DNA of 64,000 bases from Promicromonospora sukumoe (GTDB lineage Bacteria > Actinomycetota > Actinomycetes > Actinomycetales > Cellulomonadaceae), in NCBI RefSeq assembly GCF_014137995.1, contig NZ_JACGWV010000003.1, forward strand, positions 558,001-622,000, written 5' to 3'. Position numbers and translations under genes: made by a program. The notes below the pieces were generated by a model that worked only from the letters and a program-made list of their open reading frames with translations, did not search any database and was not told the origin of the DNA. This document shows, in pieces, positions 47,000 to 56,144 of this stretch (position 1 is the stretch's first letter; the number at the start of each line of letters is the position of its first letter).

Positions 47000-47974
47000 A
47001 TGACCACGATGACCCCCGAGCAGGCGGCCTGGTTCGCCCAGACCTTCGACCGGCTCGTCGGCAACGTCGGCCAGGCGGTCCTGGGCAAGGCGCCGGTGGT
47101 ACGGCTGGCGCTCACGTGCATGCTCGCCGAGGGCCACCTGTTGCTGGAGGACGCCCCCGGCACGGGCAAGACCATGCTCGCCCGCTCCATCGCGGCGTCG
47201 GTGCAGGGTTCGCACAACCGCATCCAGTTCACGCCGGACCTGCTCCCGTCGGACGTCACCGGTGTGACGATCTACGACCAGAAGTCCGGCAAGTTCGACT
47301 TCCACCCGGGCCCGATCTTCGCCTCGATCGTGCTGGCGGACGAGATCAACCGTGCCTCGCCGAAGACGCAGTCGGCGCTGCTGGAGGTCATGGAGGAGGG
47401 CCGGGTCACCGTCGACGGCGTCGCGCACGAGACCGGCCGCCCCTTCATGGTGCTCGCGACCCAGAACCCGATCGAGCAGGCCGGTACCTACCGCCTGCCC
47501 GAGGCCCAGCTCGACCGCTTCCTCATGAAGACGTCGGTCGGCTACCCCGACCACGCCTCGACGGTGGAGATCCTGTCGGGCGCCGCGGTCAAGGACCGCA
47601 GCTCCGCGCTGCAGCCCATCATCACGACCAAGGCCGTGACCGAGATGGCCGACCTCGGCGCCACCGTGCACACCGACACCGCCGTGCTGGAGTACGTGTC
47701 CCGCCTCGCCGAGGAGACCCGCAACGCGCACGAGGTGCGCGTCGGCGTCTCCGTCCGTGGCGCGCTGGCCCTGGTGCGCTGCGCCAAGGTGTGGGCCGCC
47801 GCCCACGGCCGCAACTACGTGCTGCCCGACGACATCAAGGAGCTGGCCCAGCCCGTCTGGGGCCACCGCTTCGTGCTGGACCCGGAGGCCGAGTTCGCGG
47901 GCGCCCGCCCCGACGTCGTGCTGGCCCGGATCATGGCCGACGTCGCCGCGCCGCAGGAGCGGGCCTCGGCATGA
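47000..47974 (+). CDS. MoxR-family AAA+ ATPase
   Basis: The 324-residue cytoplasmic ATPase has Walker A EDAPGTGKTMLARS (K57), Walker B IVLADEINRA (D114-E115), sensor 1 LATQNPIEQAGTYRLPEAQLDRF cut here to ATQNPIEQAGTY, and an arginine-rich sensor 2 region near VSVRGALALVR. MoxR ATPases usually act as chaperones for a DUF58/von Willebrand-type partner, and here the DUF58 gene overlaps it by four bases (ATGA), followed by a transglutaminase-fold gene. This MoxR-DUF58-TGase order is a widespread unit. ATG start; the upstream sequence has only AGGGAAA as a weak ribosome binding site. Confidence 0.93.
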   Translation: MTTMTPEQAAWFAQTFDRLVGNVGQAVLGKAPVVRLALTCMLAEGHLLLEDAPGTGKTMLARSIAASVQGSHNRIQFTPDLLPSDVTGVTIYDQKSGKFDFHPGPIFASIVLADEINRASPKTQSALLEVMEEGRVTVDGVAHETGRPFMVLATQNPIEQAGTYRLPEAQLDRFLMKTSVGYPDHASTVEILSGAAVKDRSSALQPIITTKAVTEMADLGATVHTDTAVLEYVSRLAEETRNAHEVRVGVSVRGALALVRCAKVWAAAHGRNYVLPDDIKELAQPVWGHRFVLDPEAEFAGARPDVVLARIMADVAAPQERASA

Positions 47975-49311
47975 CGACGGGCATCTCGGCGGGCGGAGCG
48001 CCCGGGCCGGCGTACGGCAAGCGCCAGGACAAGCCGACCGGCCTCGCCGGCGTCGTCGCGGCAGGCCGCGAGCGGGCGCAGGAGGGCCGCCGCGGCTGGG
48101 TGACCCTCTCTGCCGCCGCCCGCACGCGGGCGGGGGCGGCCGGCCGTGCGCTCGCCCCGGTCCGCCGGACGTTCAGCACGTTCGGCATCGCGGTGACGCT
48201 GATGGCCGCCGGGGCCTGGGTCGCCGGGCTGGTGCTCGGCTGGCTCGAGCTGCTCGTGGCCGCGATCGTGCTGACGGTCACGCTGCTGTGCGCCATCGTG
48301 TTCGTGCTCGGGCGGTTCAAGTACGACGTCGTGCTCGACCTGGCGCAGGCCCGCGTGACCGTCGGTGACCGCGCCGTCGGCCGTCTCGACGTGCGCAACG
48401 CGTCGAGCCGCCCGCTGCTGCCGTCGGTGATGGAGCTCCCGGTCGGCAGCGGCACGGCGGCGTTCCCCGTGCCCCGCCTGAAGGGCGGCGGCACGCACGA
48501 GGAGATCTTCACGATCCCGACCCGGCGCCGCAGCGTGATCACGGTGGGCCCGGTCAAGTCCGTCCGCGCCGACCCCCTGGGCCTGCTGCGCCGCGAGATG
48601 ACCTGGACCGGTGAGCAGGAGGTCTTCGTGCACCCGCGCGTCAAGAACCTCACGGGCTCGTCGACCGGCTTCCTCAAGGACCTCGAGGGCCGCGTCACCA
48701 ACGACATCACGAACGCCGACGTCAACTTCCACGCCCTGCGGGACTACGTGCCGGGCGACGACCGCCGGCACATCCACTGGAAGACGACGGCCCGCACCGG
48801 CCAGATCATGGTGCGCCAGTTCGAGGAGACCCGGCGCTCGCACCTCGCGGTGCTGCTGTCCACGCGCGCCGAGGACTACGCGAACGAGGAGGAGTTCGAG
48901 CTCGCCGTGAGCGTCTGCGGCTCCCTGGGCCTGCAGGCCATCAAGGAGGACCGCGGCGTGACGGTGCTGGTCAACGAGGCCACGCTGCACGGTGACCACC
49001 GCACCCGCCTGATGGACGACCTCTCCCGGATCGAGATGGAGTCCCGCAAGTCCAAGCTGGTCGACCTCGCCCGCGCCGCGAGCATGGCCGCCGCCGACTT
49101 CTCGGTGATCGCCTTCATCGTCGGCAGCCGGGTCACGCCCACCGAGCTGCGCGCGGCGTCCGCCCGCGTGCCCGTGGGCGTCCAGGTCATGGCCATCCAG
49201 TGCGTGCCGGGGGCCTCCCTCGGCCGGCACTCCATCGCGGAGCTGGGCGTGCTCACCCTGGGCCGCCTCGGCGACCTGCCCCTTGCGCTGAAGAAGATGA
49301 GCGACGCATGA
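47971..49311 (+). CDS. DUF58 membrane-associated protein
   Basis: The 446-residue protein has a basic N-terminus, two adjacent transmembrane helices (about 67-117), an immunoglobulin-like stretch, and the DUF58 signature at about residues 252-270 (FHALRDYVPGDDRRHIHWK followed by TTARTG). The C-terminal part has a von Willebrand A-like layout. DUF58 proteins are partners of MoxR ATPases; their exact function is not settled. ATG overlaps the MoxR stop, and the own stop overlaps the transglutaminase gene (ATGA). Confidence 0.9.
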   Translation: MTTGISAGGAPGPAYGKRQDKPTGLAGVVAAGRERAQEGRRGWVTLSAAARTRAGAAGRALAPVRRTFSTFGIAVTLMAAGAWVAGLVLGWLELLVAAIVLTVTLLCAIVFVLGRFKYDVVLDLAQARVTVGDRAVGRLDVRNASSRPLLPSVMELPVGSGTAAFPVPRLKGGGTHEEIFTIPTRRRSVITVGPVKSVRADPLGLLRREMTWTGEQEVFVHPRVKNLTGSSTGFLKDLEGRVTNDITNADVNFHALRDYVPGDDRRHIHWKTTARTGQIMVRQFEETRRSHLAVLLSTRAEDYANEEEFELAVSVCGSLGLQAIKEDRGVTVLVNEATLHGDHRTRLMDDLSRIEMESRKSKLVDLARAASMAAADFSVIAFIVGSRVTPTELRAASARVPVGVQVMAIQCVPGASLGRHSIAELGVLTLGRLGDLPLALKKMSDA

Positions 49312-51770
49312 GTGACGAGAACACCCGCGGCAACCTCCCGGCGGGCGCGCCGGCGCAGGGCAACCAGCCGCCCTACGGCACCGGTACCGGGTACCGGACC
49401 GGCACGGGCCGGGGCACCACCCGCCGCAAGGAGCGCGAGCAGCCGCGCGCGCTGACCAGGTTCGCCCTGGTCGACGCCGCCGCGCTGGTCGTGATGCTCG
49501 GCGCGGTGGCCGTCGGCTTCGGCCCCGTCTGGGGCTCCCTCGGCTACCTGCTGCCCACCGTCGGCGGCATCGTCGTCGGCCTGGCCGTGGCCTGGGTGGG
49601 CGCCTGGCGGCGCTTCCCCGCCGTCGTCGTGACGGCGCTGGCCGTGCTGGCCTACGTGCTGTTCGGCGGCGCGCTGGCCCTGCCGCACACGTCGATCGCG
49701 GGCGTCGTGCCGACCCTGGACACGCTGCGCGAGCTGCTGCTCGGCTCGGTGCAGGGCTGGAAGCAGTTCATCACCACCGTGCCCCCCATGCGGTCGTTCC
49801 CCGACCTCGGGGTGGTCCCGTTCCTGCTGATGCTCGTCGTCGCGCTCGTGGCGGGCACCATCGCCTGGCGCGCGAAGCACGCGGTCTGGGCCGTGGTGCC
49901 GGTCGTCGTCGGCCTGGTCGGTGTGATCCTGCTGGGCACGCTCGACGCCGCGATGCCCGTCGTGCAGGGCCTCGTGATCGCCATCGCCGCGCTCCTGTGG
50001 GGTGCGGTGCGGGTGATGGAGGCGCGCGTCGGCACGCACTCGATCACCACGGAGGCCAGCCGCGAGGCCACGCGCCGGCTGCGCTGGCACCGCGTCCGCA
50101 CGGGCGCCGTCATCCTGGGCGCCGCGGCGCTGGTCGCCGGCTTCGTCGCGCCGGTCATCATGCCCGAGCAGCCCCGTACGGTGCTCCGCGAGACGATCGT
50201 CCCGCCGCTGGACGTCCACCAGTTCACCAGCCCGCTCGTGGCGTTCCGGCACTACGCCAAGGACGCCCGCGAGGACGAGCTGTTCACCGTCAGCGACCTG
50301 CCGGAGGACGGCCGCATCCGGCTCGCCACCCTCGACCGGTACGACGGCGTGGTCTACGACGCGTCCGGCGACGGCGGCGACACCGGCGTCTACACGCGGG
50401 TCGGCGAGGAGATCGCCACGGCCTCCGAGGGCACGCCGACGCCGATCGACGTCGAGGTCACGGGCTACAGCGGCGTCTGGGTGCCCGAGATCGGCAACCT
50501 GACCGGCGTGGAGTGGCTCGGCGGCAACGCCGAGGCCCAGACGGACGGCACCTACTACAACTCGACCACCAGCACCGCGATCACCACCGCGGGCATCAAG
50601 CCGGGCGACACGTACCGCCTGAACGTGCTGATGCCGGAGACGCCGGACGAGGACACCCTGAAGAAGGGCACGATCCTCGACGCCGACCTGCCGGAGACCG
50701 AGACGACCGCGATGCCGGCGGGCCTGCCCGCCAAGGCGCTGCAGTTCACGGGCGAGGAGACCGACCCCGCGACCAAGCTCTTCCTGATCCGCGATGGCCT
50801 CCAGGCGTCGGGCGTGCTCTCGAGCGGGCTCGACGGCGAGGTGCCGTCGCGCCCGGGCCACTCGGCCGAGCGTGTCGACACGCTCGTCGAGGAGGAGAAG
50901 ATGGTGGGTGACGACGAGCAGTTCGCCGTCGCGCTCGCCCTCATGGCACGCCAGGCCGGCATCCCGGCCCGCGTGGTCATGGGCTTCTACCCGGACAAGG
51001 ACAGCGAGTACGAGGAGGGCGAGCCCTGGACGGTGCTCGGCAGCGACGTGCACGCCTGGATCGAGGTGCCCTACAAGGGGTACGGCTGGGTCCCGGTCGA
51101 CGCCGTCCCGGACGAGAAGCCGCAGATCCAGCCCGAGCCCAAGAGCGAGCAGGTACCCAAGCCGCCCGTGCTGCAGGACCCGGAGCCCCCGGAGGAGCCG
51201 GACAAGGCGAAGGCCGGCAGCGTGGAGGACGACGAGAAGGACGACGCCGACAACGACCTGTTCGACTGGGGTCTGCTCGGGCTCATCCTGCTCGCCGTCG
51301 GCATCCCGCTGCTGCTGATCGTCGGCCCGATCGTCGCGATCCTCGCGTACAAGGCCCGGCGACGGACGGCCCGGCGCACCGCCGACCAGCCCGCCGACCA
51401 GATCAGCGGTGGCTGGCACGAGGTGGTCGACGTCGTGACCGACATCGGGACGACCGTGCCGCCCGGCGCGACCCGGCGCGAGAGCGCCGGCGTGATCGTC
51501 GGAGCGCACCAGGTCCCCGCCACCCTCACGCTCGCGCACCGCGCGGACGCCTCGGTCTTCGGCCGGGGTGAGCCCACCCAGGCCGAGGTCGACTCGTTCT
51601 GGGCCGAGGTGGACGCGCTGGTGGGCGGGCTACGCTCCAACCTCAGCAAGCGACGGAGGGTGCGCGCGGCGTTGTCGCTGCGGTCCGTCTGGGCGCGTGT
51701 GGGCGGTCGTCGCGGAATCCTCGCGGCACTCGGGGGACTCGGGTCCCGGCGGAAGAAGGAGAGTCGATGA
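49308..51770 (+). CDS. Transglutaminase-fold membrane protein lacking the catalytic cysteine
   Basis: The 820-residue protein has a block of transmembrane helices (about residues 50-280), a large outside region with a transglutaminase-like domain (about 510-605), an acidic linker, one more transmembrane helix (about 654-681) and a basic cytoplasmic tail. The domain keeps H582 (SDVHAWIEV) and D598 (GWVPVDAVP), but the motif that normally reads G-x-C-E-x-F/Y-A is GDDEQFA, with D536 at the cysteine position. It is therefore unlikely to be a cysteine protease or cross-linking enzyme and may be a binding pseudo-enzyme. It is co-translated with the DUF58 and RDD genes through ATGA overlaps. Confidence 0.88.
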   Translation: MSDENTRGNLPAGAPAQGNQPPYGTGTGYRTGTGRGTTRRKEREQPRALTRFALVDAAALVVMLGAVAVGFGPVWGSLGYLLPTVGGIVVGLAVAWVGAWRRFPAVVVTALAVLAYVLFGGALALPHTSIAGVVPTLDTLRELLLGSVQGWKQFITTVPPMRSFPDLGVVPFLLMLVVALVAGTIAWRAKHAVWAVVPVVVGLVGVILLGTLDAAMPVVQGLVIAIAALLWGAVRVMEARVGTHSITTEASREATRRLRWHRVRTGAVILGAAALVAGFVAPVIMPEQPRTVLRETIVPPLDVHQFTSPLVAFRHYAKDAREDELFTVSDLPEDGRIRLATLDRYDGVVYDASGDGGDTGVYTRVGEEIATASEGTPTPIDVEVTGYSGVWVPEIGNLTGVEWLGGNAEAQTDGTYYNSTTSTAITTAGIKPGDTYRLNVLMPETPDEDTLKKGTILDADLPETETTAMPAGLPAKALQFTGEETDPATKLFLIRDGLQASGVLSSGLDGEVPSRPGHSAERVDTLVEEEKMVGDDEQFAVALALMARQAGIPARVVMGFYPDKDSEYEEGEPWTVLGSDVHAWIEVPYKGYGWVPVDAVPDEKPQIQPEPKSEQVPKPPVLQDPEPPEEPDKAKAGSVEDDEKDDADNDLFDWGLLGLILLAVGIPLLLIVGPIVAILAYKARRRTARRTADQPADQISGGWHEVVDVVTDIGTTVPPGATRRESAGVIVGAHQVPATLTLAHRADASVFGRGEPTQAEVDSFWAEVDALVGGLRSNLSKRRRVRAALSLRSVWARVGGRRGILAALGGLGSRRKKESR

Positions 51771-53566
51771 CGGACGTGGTCTGCGCGGGTTGCGGGTCGA
51801 CCCAGCGAGCGGGTGCGCCCTTCTGCGCGGCCTGCGGACGGGAGTTCCCGCGTACGGGACGGCCCGTCGCGGAGCCGGCCCAGGTGCCGCAGGGACAGGT
51901 GCAGCAGGCGGCCGCCGCCGCGCGGGGCGGCTCGGGCTCGGTGCCGATGGTGGAGAGCCGGCCGCCGATCACCACCGAGGTGGAGGTCTACACGGCGACG
52001 CAGATTCCCGCGGCGGGGTCAGTGCCGCCGCCGCTGGTCGCGCCCTACGCGGGTGTCGGCAAGCGGTTCGTGGCGTGGCTGATCGACGGCGCCATCGCCG
52101 GCGTGCTGATCGGCATCGTGGCGGGCATCGGCATCTCGTTCATCGACGTCCCCTCGGGCCTCGTGGTCGTGTCCCAGGAGCAGGCGGCAGAGATCGCCGC
52201 CCAGATGATGCGGGTCTACCTGCTCGGGGGCCTGGTCGGGTTCGCCTTCCAGCTCTCCATGTGGATCTGGGAGTCCCGGACCGGCCGCACCATCGGCAAC
52301 TCCGCGATGGGCCTGCGCACGCTGTCGGCCGAGGACCGGGCCCCGATCGGGTTCGTCCGCGAGATCCTCCGCGTGCTCGTGCTCGCGGCCGGCTCCCTCG
52401 TGCTCGGCGTCGGCCAGATCGTGGTGCTGCTCAGCCCCCTGTGGGACAAGGGCGGCAAGGTCCAGGGCTGGCACGACAAGGCGGCCCGGTCCGTCGTGGT
52501 CGACGTCCGCGCCCCGCAGGTCGCGGGCACCGGGCTGACCCCGGTGGCGGCCGGTCCGCGCGCCCCGGGCAAGCCCGCGGTGCGGCCGACGACGCCCGCG
52601 GCCCCCGCATCGAGCCCGTACGGCCAGGTGCCGCCGCTGTCGCCCGCGGCCCCGCAGGCCCCGGCGCAGCCCGCCGTGGCGGCGCCGGACCCGTGGGCGT
52701 TCCCGCAGGCACCCGCCCAGGGGGCTCCCGCGGCGGGCGGCGACGGCCTCATCACCGGTATCCCGGGCAGCGCGCCGAGCGCGCCGCCCGCGCAGCAGGC
52801 ACCGGTCCAGCAGCAGCCGCCTTCGCAGCCGGTGCAGCAGCAGCCGTACCAGCAGCCGGCGGCGCAGCAGCCGCAGCAGCCGGTCCAGCAGCAGCCCTAC
52901 CAGCAGCAGCCCGCGCCCCAGCAGCCGTCGGTCCAGCAGCCCGCGCCGCAGCAGCCCGAGTCGGCCTGGCCGGCCCGGACCTGGCCGGTGCAGCAGGAGC
53001 AGGCCCCGCAGCAGGAGCAGCCCGCGCAGCAGCAGGCTCCGGCCGCCCTGCCGCCGCAGCAGCACCCGGAGTCCCGCCCGACGCGCGGCGTCGGCCACCC
53101 GCAGAACGGTGCCCCGGCGCAGCCCGCCCCGGCCGCGCCGCCCGCGCAGGCGGCCCTGCCGCCGCAGCGGGACGAGGTCTCGGACGCCACACGGATGCAG
53201 GCCCCGGTCCTGGAGCCCGCCGCCGTCGTCACCGTGACCGTCGAGCTGGAGTCGGGGGAGCGCCGGGTCATCGACGGGCCCGCCCTGGTGGGCCGCAACC
53301 CGCAGGCCGCCGACGGTTCGTCGTACATCCTCGTGCGGGTGGAGGACCCGACCCGGTCGGTGTCCAAGAACCACGCCGAGCTGGGCGTCGACTCCGCCGG
53401 GCTGTGGCTGACCGACCGCGGGTCCACGAACGGCACCGTCGTCTCGGCGCCGGGCCGCTCGCCGCAGGTCGCGGAGCCGGGCGCCCGGGTCCGGGTGCCG
53501 GTGGGCGCGACCATCCACGTCGGGGACCGCCGTCTGGTCGTGCACGCCGCCGAGCCCCGGGCATGA
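51767..53566 (+). CDS. Zinc-ribbon, RDD-membrane and FHA domain protein
   Basis: The 599-residue protein begins with a four-cysteine zinc ribbon (C6, C9, C20, C23), then an RDD membrane domain (about 93-250, with GVGKRFVAWLIDGAIAGV and three hydrophobic helices), a very long Pro/Gln/Ala-rich linker with repeated QQQPYQQP-type units (about 260-490), and a C-terminal FHA domain (about 505-590; GRNPQ, SKNHAEL, DRGSTNGT). The FHA domain should read threonine phosphorylation, probably set by the kinase four genes downstream. The linker has strong CAG/CCG codon repetition, which may be prone to length change. ATG overlap on the previous gene and on the PP2C gene. Confidence 0.9.
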   Translation: MTDVVCAGCGSTQRAGAPFCAACGREFPRTGRPVAEPAQVPQGQVQQAAAAARGGSGSVPMVESRPPITTEVEVYTATQIPAAGSVPPPLVAPYAGVGKRFVAWLIDGAIAGVLIGIVAGIGISFIDVPSGLVVVSQEQAAEIAAQMMRVYLLGGLVGFAFQLSMWIWESRTGRTIGNSAMGLRTLSAEDRAPIGFVREILRVLVLAAGSLVLGVGQIVVLLSPLWDKGGKVQGWHDKAARSVVVDVRAPQVAGTGLTPVAAGPRAPGKPAVRPTTPAAPASSPYGQVPPLSPAAPQAPAQPAVAAPDPWAFPQAPAQGAPAAGGDGLITGIPGSAPSAPPAQQAPVQQQPPSQPVQQQPYQQPAAQQPQQPVQQQPYQQQPAPQQPSVQQPAPQQPESAWPARTWPVQQEQAPQQEQPAQQQAPAALPPQQHPESRPTRGVGHPQNGAPAQPAPAAPPAQAALPPQRDEVSDATRMQAPVLEPAAVVTVTVELESGERRVIDGPALVGRNPQAADGSSYILVRVEDPTRSVSKNHAELGVDSAGLWLTDRGSTNGTVVSAPGRSPQVAEPGARVRVPVGATIHVGDRRLVVHAAEPRA

Positions 53567-54402
53567 CCCACCAGGAGCAGGGGCTGACGACGATCTGGGG
53601 TGCGGCATCGCACCAGGGTCGTCGTCGGTCGCTCAACGAGGACGGATACCTGGCGACCGGCCGGGTGTTCTTCGTGGCCGACGGCATGGGCGGGCACGAG
53701 GCGGGCGAGGTGGCCAGCGCGGAGGCGCTGGCCGCGCTCAGCGGGCTCGCCGACGTCGAGCAGGTGGAGCCGGCCCTGGTCGAGGCGTTCCTCGAGATCG
53801 CCCAGCAGCGGGTCCGCGCCATCGAGACGGACTCGGGCAACGCGCCCGGCACCACGCTCACGGGCGTGCTGGTGGACGAGCGCGAGGACGTGCCGTACTG
53901 GCTCTTCGTGAACGTCGGGGACTCGCGTACCTACCTGCTCTCGGGCGGGGTGCTCGCGCAGGTGAGCGTGGACCACTCCGAGGTGCAGGAGCTCGTGGAC
54001 GCGGGCGCGATCACGATGGACCAGGCCCGCAGCCACCCGCGGCGGAACGTCATCACCCGGGCGCTGGGCGCCCAGGACGACGTCCGGGCCGACTTCCGGT
54101 ACATCCCGGTCACGCTGCACGACCGCGTGCTGATCTGCTCGGACGGCCTCACGGGGGAGCTGACCGACGACCAGATCAAGTCGATCCTGCTGGAGCAGCC
54201 CGACCCGGAGCGCGCCGCCGGCCACCTGGTCAACGCGGCGATTCAGGCCGGGGGCCGGGACAACATCACCGTCGTCGTGGTCGACGTGACCGGCGTCGAG
54301 GACGAGACCATAGGGTCGTCGACAGCACCACGGGCGGGGGCGGAGCCTGACGAGGACACCCTGCCGCGAGAAGAGCACGCAGCAAGAAGCCAGGGGGTCT
54401 GA
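53563..54402 (+). CDS. PP2C-family Ser/Thr protein phosphatase
   Basis: The 279-residue phosphatase has the PP2C motifs: the N-terminal RRRSLNEDGY, metal ligand D40 in FVADGMGGHEAGEVAS, the NVGDSRTYLL strand pair, HPRRNVITRALG, D194 in ICSDGLTGELTDDQ, and D233 in GGRDNITVVVV. It should remove phosphates put on by the locus kinase, giving a reversible switch read by the FHA proteins. No transmembrane segment; the C-terminal 40 residues are an acidic tail. The ATG overlaps the RDD gene stop. Confidence 0.94.
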   Translation: MTHQEQGLTTIWGAASHQGRRRSLNEDGYLATGRVFFVADGMGGHEAGEVASAEALAALSGLADVEQVEPALVEAFLEIAQQRVRAIETDSGNAPGTTLTGVLVDEREDVPYWLFVNVGDSRTYLLSGGVLAQVSVDHSEVQELVDAGAITMDQARSHPRRNVITRALGAQDDVRADFRYIPVTLHDRVLICSDGLTGELTDDQIKSILLEQPDPERAAGHLVNAAIQAGGRDNITVVVVDVTGVEDETIGSSTAPRAGAEPDEDTLPREEHAARSQGV

Positions 54403-54403
54403 C

Positions 54404-56089
54404 ATGACGGTGCACTACAGCGAGGGTTCCGCGCGGGCGGTGGTCCGGAACGGCACGGTCGTCGTGCTGCCGGGCCACGCCCCCGCGGGCGTCGTCGACG
54501 CGCTCTGGACCGCGCTCGACGGGCCGGACGGCGGGGTCGCCGCGACGCTCGCGGTCCTGGCCGCGGGCGGCCTGGCGGAGACGCCGCCGTTCGCCGTCGT
54601 GTCCCTGTCCGGCGGTGAGCCGGCCACGGCCGCGCACGTCGCCGTGCGCGGGACCGGCGTCAAGGTCGTGGTGAGCGCGGAGGGCGCGGGCGGCCCGGTC
54701 GAGGTGACCGGGGCCGGCGTCGTCACGTGGTCGGAGCGGGTCGTGGACGGCCCGACGTCGTTCGCGGTCACCACCGACGAGGCGCCCGCCGACGAGGAGT
54801 TCCCGGTGCAGTCCGCCGTCGTCCGGGCGAGCGCGCTGCGCCGCACCCTGGTCGACGTGCCGGAGGTGCCGGACGTCCCGGTGGCCCCGGTCGAGGCCCC
54901 GGCGGCGGCCACCGCCGCCGGCCCCGCGCCCGTGCGGGGCGTGCCGGTCTTCGGGTTCGGCGGGCAGCCGTCCGGCGAGACGATCGTGCCCGGCGCGCTC
55001 GACGCGCCCACGCCGGGTGCGGGAGCCGGCGCGAAGCCGGAGCCCGCCGCGAAGCCCGCCCCGGACGCCGAGCCCGTCCCGGACGCCGCCCCCGAGCCCG
55101 CGCCGCTGCTCGGCCTGGGCACGGTGCCCGCCGCCGGGAAGGGCACCGAGGTCGACGAGGCCACCCAGTTCGGCTCCGACGACGACTACGGCCACCTCTT
55201 CGGCGACACGGTGATGCGCCGGGTCGAGGACGCCGCGGTGCGGCAGGGCGAGGACGACGACGAGGCCGAGGAGGAGCAGGTCGAGGCCGCGCCGGCCCCG
55301 CCGCCCGTGCCGTCGCCCCCGCCGGTGCCGGACCCGCCGCGTGAGCCGGAGCCGGCCCCGGACGCCCTGATCTCCGGCGTGCCGGGCGGCTGGTCCGGCC
55401 TGTCCGGGGCGCCCGCGCCCGCGCCGGGCGTGACCCCGGGCGCCGCGCAGCGCGCCGCCTCGGTGGGCGACGCCCCGTCGTCCGAGGCCGCTCCGGTGGA
55501 GCCGGAGGACCACGACGGGCAGACCATGATGTCGTCGGACATCGCCGCGCTCCGCAAGGCCGCCGGCGCCGTCGTGCCCAAGTTCTCGGTGGGCATCCTG
55601 CCGGGCGCCCTGCAGATCCTCGGCCTGCCGTGCCCGGACGGGCACCCCAACCCGCCGACCAACGACCGCTGCCGCACCTGCGGCGCGGAGCTCAGCGGCG
55701 ACGCCGAGCTGGTGTCGCGCCCGTCGCTCGGGCAGATGCTCGTCACGGGCGGCGTGCAGCCGGGGATCGGCGGGCCGCAGGTGGTCGAGCTGGACCGCCC
55801 GGTGATCGTCGGCCGGCGTCCGCGCACCAACAACGCCTCGGCGGACCGCACGCCGCGCCTGGTCACGGTGGCGAGCCCCGACCAGGACATCTCGCGCTCC
55901 CACGTGGAGATCACGCTCGAGGAGTGGCACGTCCTGGTCGCCGACCTCGCGACCACCAACGGGACCACGCTCCTGCGGCCGGGGCAGCAGCCCCGGCGCC
56001 TGCACCCGAACGAGAAGGTGATCGTGGTCGACGGCGACGTCGTGGACCTGGGCGACGGCGCGACCCTCACGTTCGAGGGCATCTGGTGA
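54404..56089 (+). CDS. FHA-domain protein with central zinc ribbon
   Basis: The 561-residue protein has an N-terminal Ala/Val-rich domain of about 150 residues, a long Pro/Ala/Glu-rich linker, a four-ligand metal site at about residues 409-430 (LPCPDGHPNPPTNDRCRTCG), and a C-terminal FHA domain (about 465-545; VGRRPRTN, DISRSHVEI, TTNGTTL). No membrane segment is seen. It starts one base after the PP2C stop. The role as phospho-threonine reader in the same pathway as the kinase and phosphatase is inferred from context. Confidence 0.88.
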   Translation: MTVHYSEGSARAVVRNGTVVVLPGHAPAGVVDALWTALDGPDGGVAATLAVLAAGGLAETPPFAVVSLSGGEPATAAHVAVRGTGVKVVVSAEGAGGPVEVTGAGVVTWSERVVDGPTSFAVTTDEAPADEEFPVQSAVVRASALRRTLVDVPEVPDVPVAPVEAPAAATAAGPAPVRGVPVFGFGGQPSGETIVPGALDAPTPGAGAGAKPEPAAKPAPDAEPVPDAAPEPAPLLGLGTVPAAGKGTEVDEATQFGSDDDYGHLFGDTVMRRVEDAAVRQGEDDDEAEEEQVEAAPAPPPVPSPPPVPDPPREPEPAPDALISGVPGGWSGLSGAPAPAPGVTPGAAQRAASVGDAPSSEAAPVEPEDHDGQTMMSSDIAALRKAAGAVVPKFSVGILPGALQILGLPCPDGHPNPPTNDRCRTCGAELSGDAELVSRPSLGQMLVTGGVQPGIGGPQVVELDRPVIVGRRPRTNNASADRTPRLVTVASPDQDISRSHVEITLEEWHVLVADLATTNGTTLLRPGQQPRRLHPNEKVIVVDGDVVDLGDGATLTFEGIW

Positions 56090-56144
56090 GGGCCGCGACC
56101 CGCCCGACCGCCGGCTACGGCTCCAGCATCGACGAAGGAGAGTT

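Noticed and set aside
49308..51770. Active transglutaminase or cysteine protease
   Set aside because: The catalytic cysteine position is aspartate (D536), so activity is not supported even though the fold is clear.
51568..53562. Long plus-strand frame running through the RDD/FHA gene into the PP2C gene
   Set aside because: Only the part from 53563 has PP2C motifs; the upstream part is the wrong frame of the zinc-ribbon/RDD/FHA gene.
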